64,000 nt of DNA from CAWEBF01 sp963807235 (GTDB lineage: Bacteria; Acidobacteriota; Vicinamibacteria; Vicinamibacterales; UBA2999): positions 62,001 through 126,000 of the forward strand of contig CAWEBF010000009.1 of assembly GCA_963807235.1 (NCBI GenBank), read 5' to 3'. The notes beneath the pieces are model-generated. The model was not told the DNA's origin, ran no database searches, and saw nothing but the letters and a program-made list of their open reading frames with translations. The position numbers and the translations under genes were made by a program. Of this stretch, positions 61,852 to 64,000 are shown one piece after another; positions within the stretch are counted from its first letter, which is position 1; every line of letters starts with the position of its first letter.

Positions 61852-61926
61852 TGGAGCGGGAGACGGGGATCGAACCCGCGACATCGAGCTTGGGAAGCTC
61901 GCGTTCTACCGCTGAACTACTCCCGC
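61852..61926 (-). tRNA. tRNA-Gly (CCC)
   Basis: Minus strand: acceptor GCGGGAG/CTCCCGC, D arm GTTC-AGCGGTA-GAAC, anticodon stem CGAGC/GCTCG with loop TTCCCAA (anticodon CCC), T arm GCGGG-TTCGATC-CCCGT, encoded CCA. It is 6 bases after deoC on the other strand. Confidence 0.94.
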
Positions 61927-61942
61927 GCGGCTGGCAAACATT

Positions 61943-63011
61943 CTAAATCAATCCCGGCTTCCGGCTCACTTTCGGAATCGTGCCGGTCAGGCCTTCGGGC
62001 GAGCAGTTGAACGGCTCGATTTTCAGGTTCGACGCCGCGTACTCGTTCAACGAACGCGGGAATGGCTGCTTGAAGAACTCCGGATCCGCCAGGTCGACCT
62101 CCAGGACGAGTCGCTGCCGTTCGGCGTCCAGGTGCAGCCGCTCGACGGAGGTCAGCGCGGCCGAGTGGAGCAGGCCCCGTGTTGGCTTGCCAGGCGTCTC
62201 CACATACTGGTTGAGCACACCGGCGGAGTAGTTCGCCGTCTCGATCACCAGCGTCTCGCCCTCCCAGCGGCCAATCGAGTGGCCGAGCGACGTGCGCGCT
62301 CCATTCTTCGGGTGCTCCTTCAGGTCCATGTGGATCACGCGCTTCACGTCCATCCACTCGTGCCGCAGCACCACGTTGCGCCCGTCCCGGCGAATCTCGA
62401 GCGGCGTACCCGGGGCGCCCCACACGCGGCGAATAGCCACCGGGTCGCAGCGGAAGGTCGGATCGTCCTTGAAGGGGTCGTAGGCGGCGACGGCCTTCTC
62501 GCCGGCCGGCGTCAGCAGCTCGATCATCGGCTGCGGGCCGCTCGTCTGTCGATTCGCAATGGGTGCCAGGAGCCACGTGCCGAAGATGTCCTTGCGCGCC
62601 GCGAATGTCTCCGGCGCGCGGCGCGGCCCGTTCACGCTCAGCACCTTGCCGTCGCCCAGATCCACGGTGTCGAAGAAGCACATGTAGGGGCTGTGGCGCG
62701 ACAGGGAGCCGGTCACGCGGACCCTGGCGCCGATCTTGAGCAGCTTCGGCGTGATGCCGTTGCGCGAGAGCTGGGTGACGCCGTGCGACTCGCACACGTA
62801 TTCGCGCGTCCGGCCGTTCTCGTCCACGGCGGCGATGTGGAGATAGCTGTGCGGGTTGCGCGCTTCGTACTCGGTGATGGTGCCGGAGATGTCGGCCGGC
62901 TTCTTGGCGTCGAAATGCGGCGCGAAGCTATGGTGTGCAGCGGCCGGGAGCGCCGTGACTACGGTGCCGAGGACGATCCGCAACCAGTGAAACCGCCTGT
63001 GTGCTGCGCAT
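61943..63011 (-). CDS. DUF6152-like exported protein (frameshifted near the start)
   Basis: About 355 residues. ATG 63011 has a strong GGAGGTCC site and a signal peptide follows once one extra base is removed (LRIVLGTVVTALPAAAHHS). The start HHSFAPHFDAKKPADISGTITEYEARNPHSYLHI is typical of DUF6152-type proteins; the second half has TSLGHSIGRWEGETLVIETANY, similar to the protein at 56702. Its role is unknown. Without the repaired base the frame begins at a TTG at 62983. Confidence 0.75.
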
Positions 63012-63021
63012 AGGACCTCCG

Positions 63022-64000
63022 TCAGCCCCGAATCACCGACAGGACCTCGTCCCGCCTGGCCGCCATCAGCTCAGGCGTCTCGGCCTCGAGGTTCAGCCGC
63101 ACGAGCGGCTCCGTGTTCGACGCCCGCACGTTGAAGTGCCACGTGGGGTAGTCCACGGAGATGCCGTCGATGCGGCCGATCGTGCCATCACTGTACCGCT
63201 TCTCGATAGCCCCCAGAACCCGCCGGCACTTCGTCCATGCTGGCCAGCTTGGTGTTGATCTCGCCGGAGATGAAGTAGCGCTCGCGCAAGGGAGCCAGGA
63301 GATCCCGCAGCGACTGTCCCTTCTTCGACATCAGCTCCAGCACCAGCAACGCCGGGATGAAGCCGTTGTCGGCGTAGTAGTAGTCCTTGAAGTAGTAGTG
63401 CCCCGTCACTTCGCCGGCGAAGACACCGTCCTCCTGCCGCATCCGCTGCTTGATGAAGGCGTGCCCCACGCGGTTCATCAGCGCGCGCCCGCCGTACCGG
63501 GCCACCGTGTCCTTCACCGCATGGCTGGCGCGCAGGTCGTAGATCACCGTGGCGCCCGGCGTCTTCAGCAAAAACGCCTCCGCCAGGAGCGCCGTCATGA
63601 AATCGCCCGAGATGAACTCGCCGCTGCCGTCGATGAAGAAGCAGCGGTCGGCGTCGCCATCCCACGCGATGCCGATGTCCGCCTTCTCGCGCAGCACGGC
63701 GGCCGTGATGTCGGCGCGGTTCTCTTCGAGCAGCGGGTTGGCCTCGTGGTTCGGGAACGTGCCGTCGACCTCCATGCACAGCGACGTGACGCGGCAGGGC
63801 AGGCGCTCGAAGAGCCGGGGCGCGACCTTCCCGGCCATGCCGCTGCCGCCATCGAGCACCACCTTGAAAGGCTTGATGGCGCCGGTGTCGATGAACGACA
63901 GCACCTTCTCGATGTAGCCCTGCATGATGTCGCGGGTGGTCAGCGTGCCGGGCGTCGCTGATTCTGCGGGCAGCGCGCCGGCGGCGATCATGTCGCGGAT
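63022..64000 (-). CDS. Phosphomannomutase/phosphoglucomutase (partial, frameshifted)
   Basis: C-terminal 325 residues of an alpha-D-phosphohexomutase; the N-terminus with the phosphoserine loop is outside the window. The metal loop DGDADRC occurs in IAWDGDADRCFFIDGSGEF, the sugar-binding block is EVTGHYYFKDYYYADNGFIPAL and the phosphate-binding loop is VRASNTEPLVRLNLEAE. A shift near 63220 is needed to reach the C-terminal domain. It interconverts hexose 1- and 6-phosphates. It shares its strand with the DUF6152-like gene. Confidence 0.88.

Overview
The window is high-GC DNA and most likely comes from an Acidobacteriota chromosome, possibly the Vicinamibacteria branch, assembled from long reads or a metagenome. 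This is inferred from a VWFA-related protein of the acidobacterial type, a DUF5916 surface protein, carboxypeptidase-regulatory/TonB receptors and many c-type cytochromes. No phage, insertion sequence, integrase or CRISPR array was seen. Many genes are broken by one-base indels while the protein continues in another frame. These cluster at about 2.7-28 kb, 38-43 kb and 57.7-63.2 kb, and most look like consensus errors, so such genes are annotated as single CDSs.

Layout. 1-1.1 kb: the end of an ABC export operon (permease, ATPase), divergent from an NtrC-type sigma-54 activator (1318-2673). 2.7-14 kb: stress genes on the plus strand: an APH-like/P-loop kinase fusion, a lone receiver, two DUF4136 lipoproteins, DUF6544, a serine hydrolase, a CPBP protease, a HAD/DUF87 fusion, a small unknown protein, a phosphoribosyltransferase, an erythromycin-esterase-like protein and a dienelactone-hydrolase-like protein. 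14-16.4 kb: PEP synthase (minus). 16.7-25.4 kb: TolC, adaptor and RND pump, then DUF2892 and a P-type cation ATPase. 25.4-28.9 kb: unknown protein, MgtA and Usp (minus). 29-31.5 kb: DHODH-like protein and DHH phosphoesterase. 31.6-38.5 kb: VWFA protein, uvrB, an Mla/MCE lipid transport operon and two unknown genes. 38.6-43.1 kb: cytochrome c, two SRPBCC-like proteins, a second serine hydrolase, and a cytochrome/Usp gene. 43.1-46.1 kb: gene remnants mixed with small stress genes (Met/His-rich protein, truncated cytochrome, OsmC, Usp). 46.6-53.8 kb: cytochromes, including a cytochrome-barrel fusion and a five-haem protein, then a TonB receptor. 53.8-57.5 kb: Usp, DUF5916 protein and an unknown protein. 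57.6-64 kb: tRNA-Val, nucleoside and sugar-phosphate salvage genes (upp, amidohydrolase, hpt, rpiB, deoC), tRNA-Gly, a DUF6152-like protein and a phosphomannomutase.

The main finding is regulatory. Thirteen upstream regions carry good matches to the sigma-54 promoter (GG-N10-GC, best matches TGGCACG-N4-WTGCT). They lie in front of the stress, cytochrome and efflux genes and not in front of uvrB, mla or the salvage genes. At six loci a tandem pair of GGAA/TTCC palindromes, about 17-22 bp apart, sits about 75-105 bp upstream of a predicted start point, as expected for enhancers of an NtrC-type activator. One pair lies next to the activator gene at 1318, and a seventh, orphan pair lies next to a gene remnant.

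The proposed regulon holds Usp, a CtpF-like ATPase, an APH-like/kinase fusion, phosphoribosyltransferase, erythromycin-esterase-like and dienelactone-hydrolase-like proteins. Several of these families are also members of the mycobacterial DosR dormancy regulon. The working model is a sigma-54-controlled low-energy or redox stress regulon that combines PEP synthesis, ion pumping, efflux and periplasmic electron transfer.
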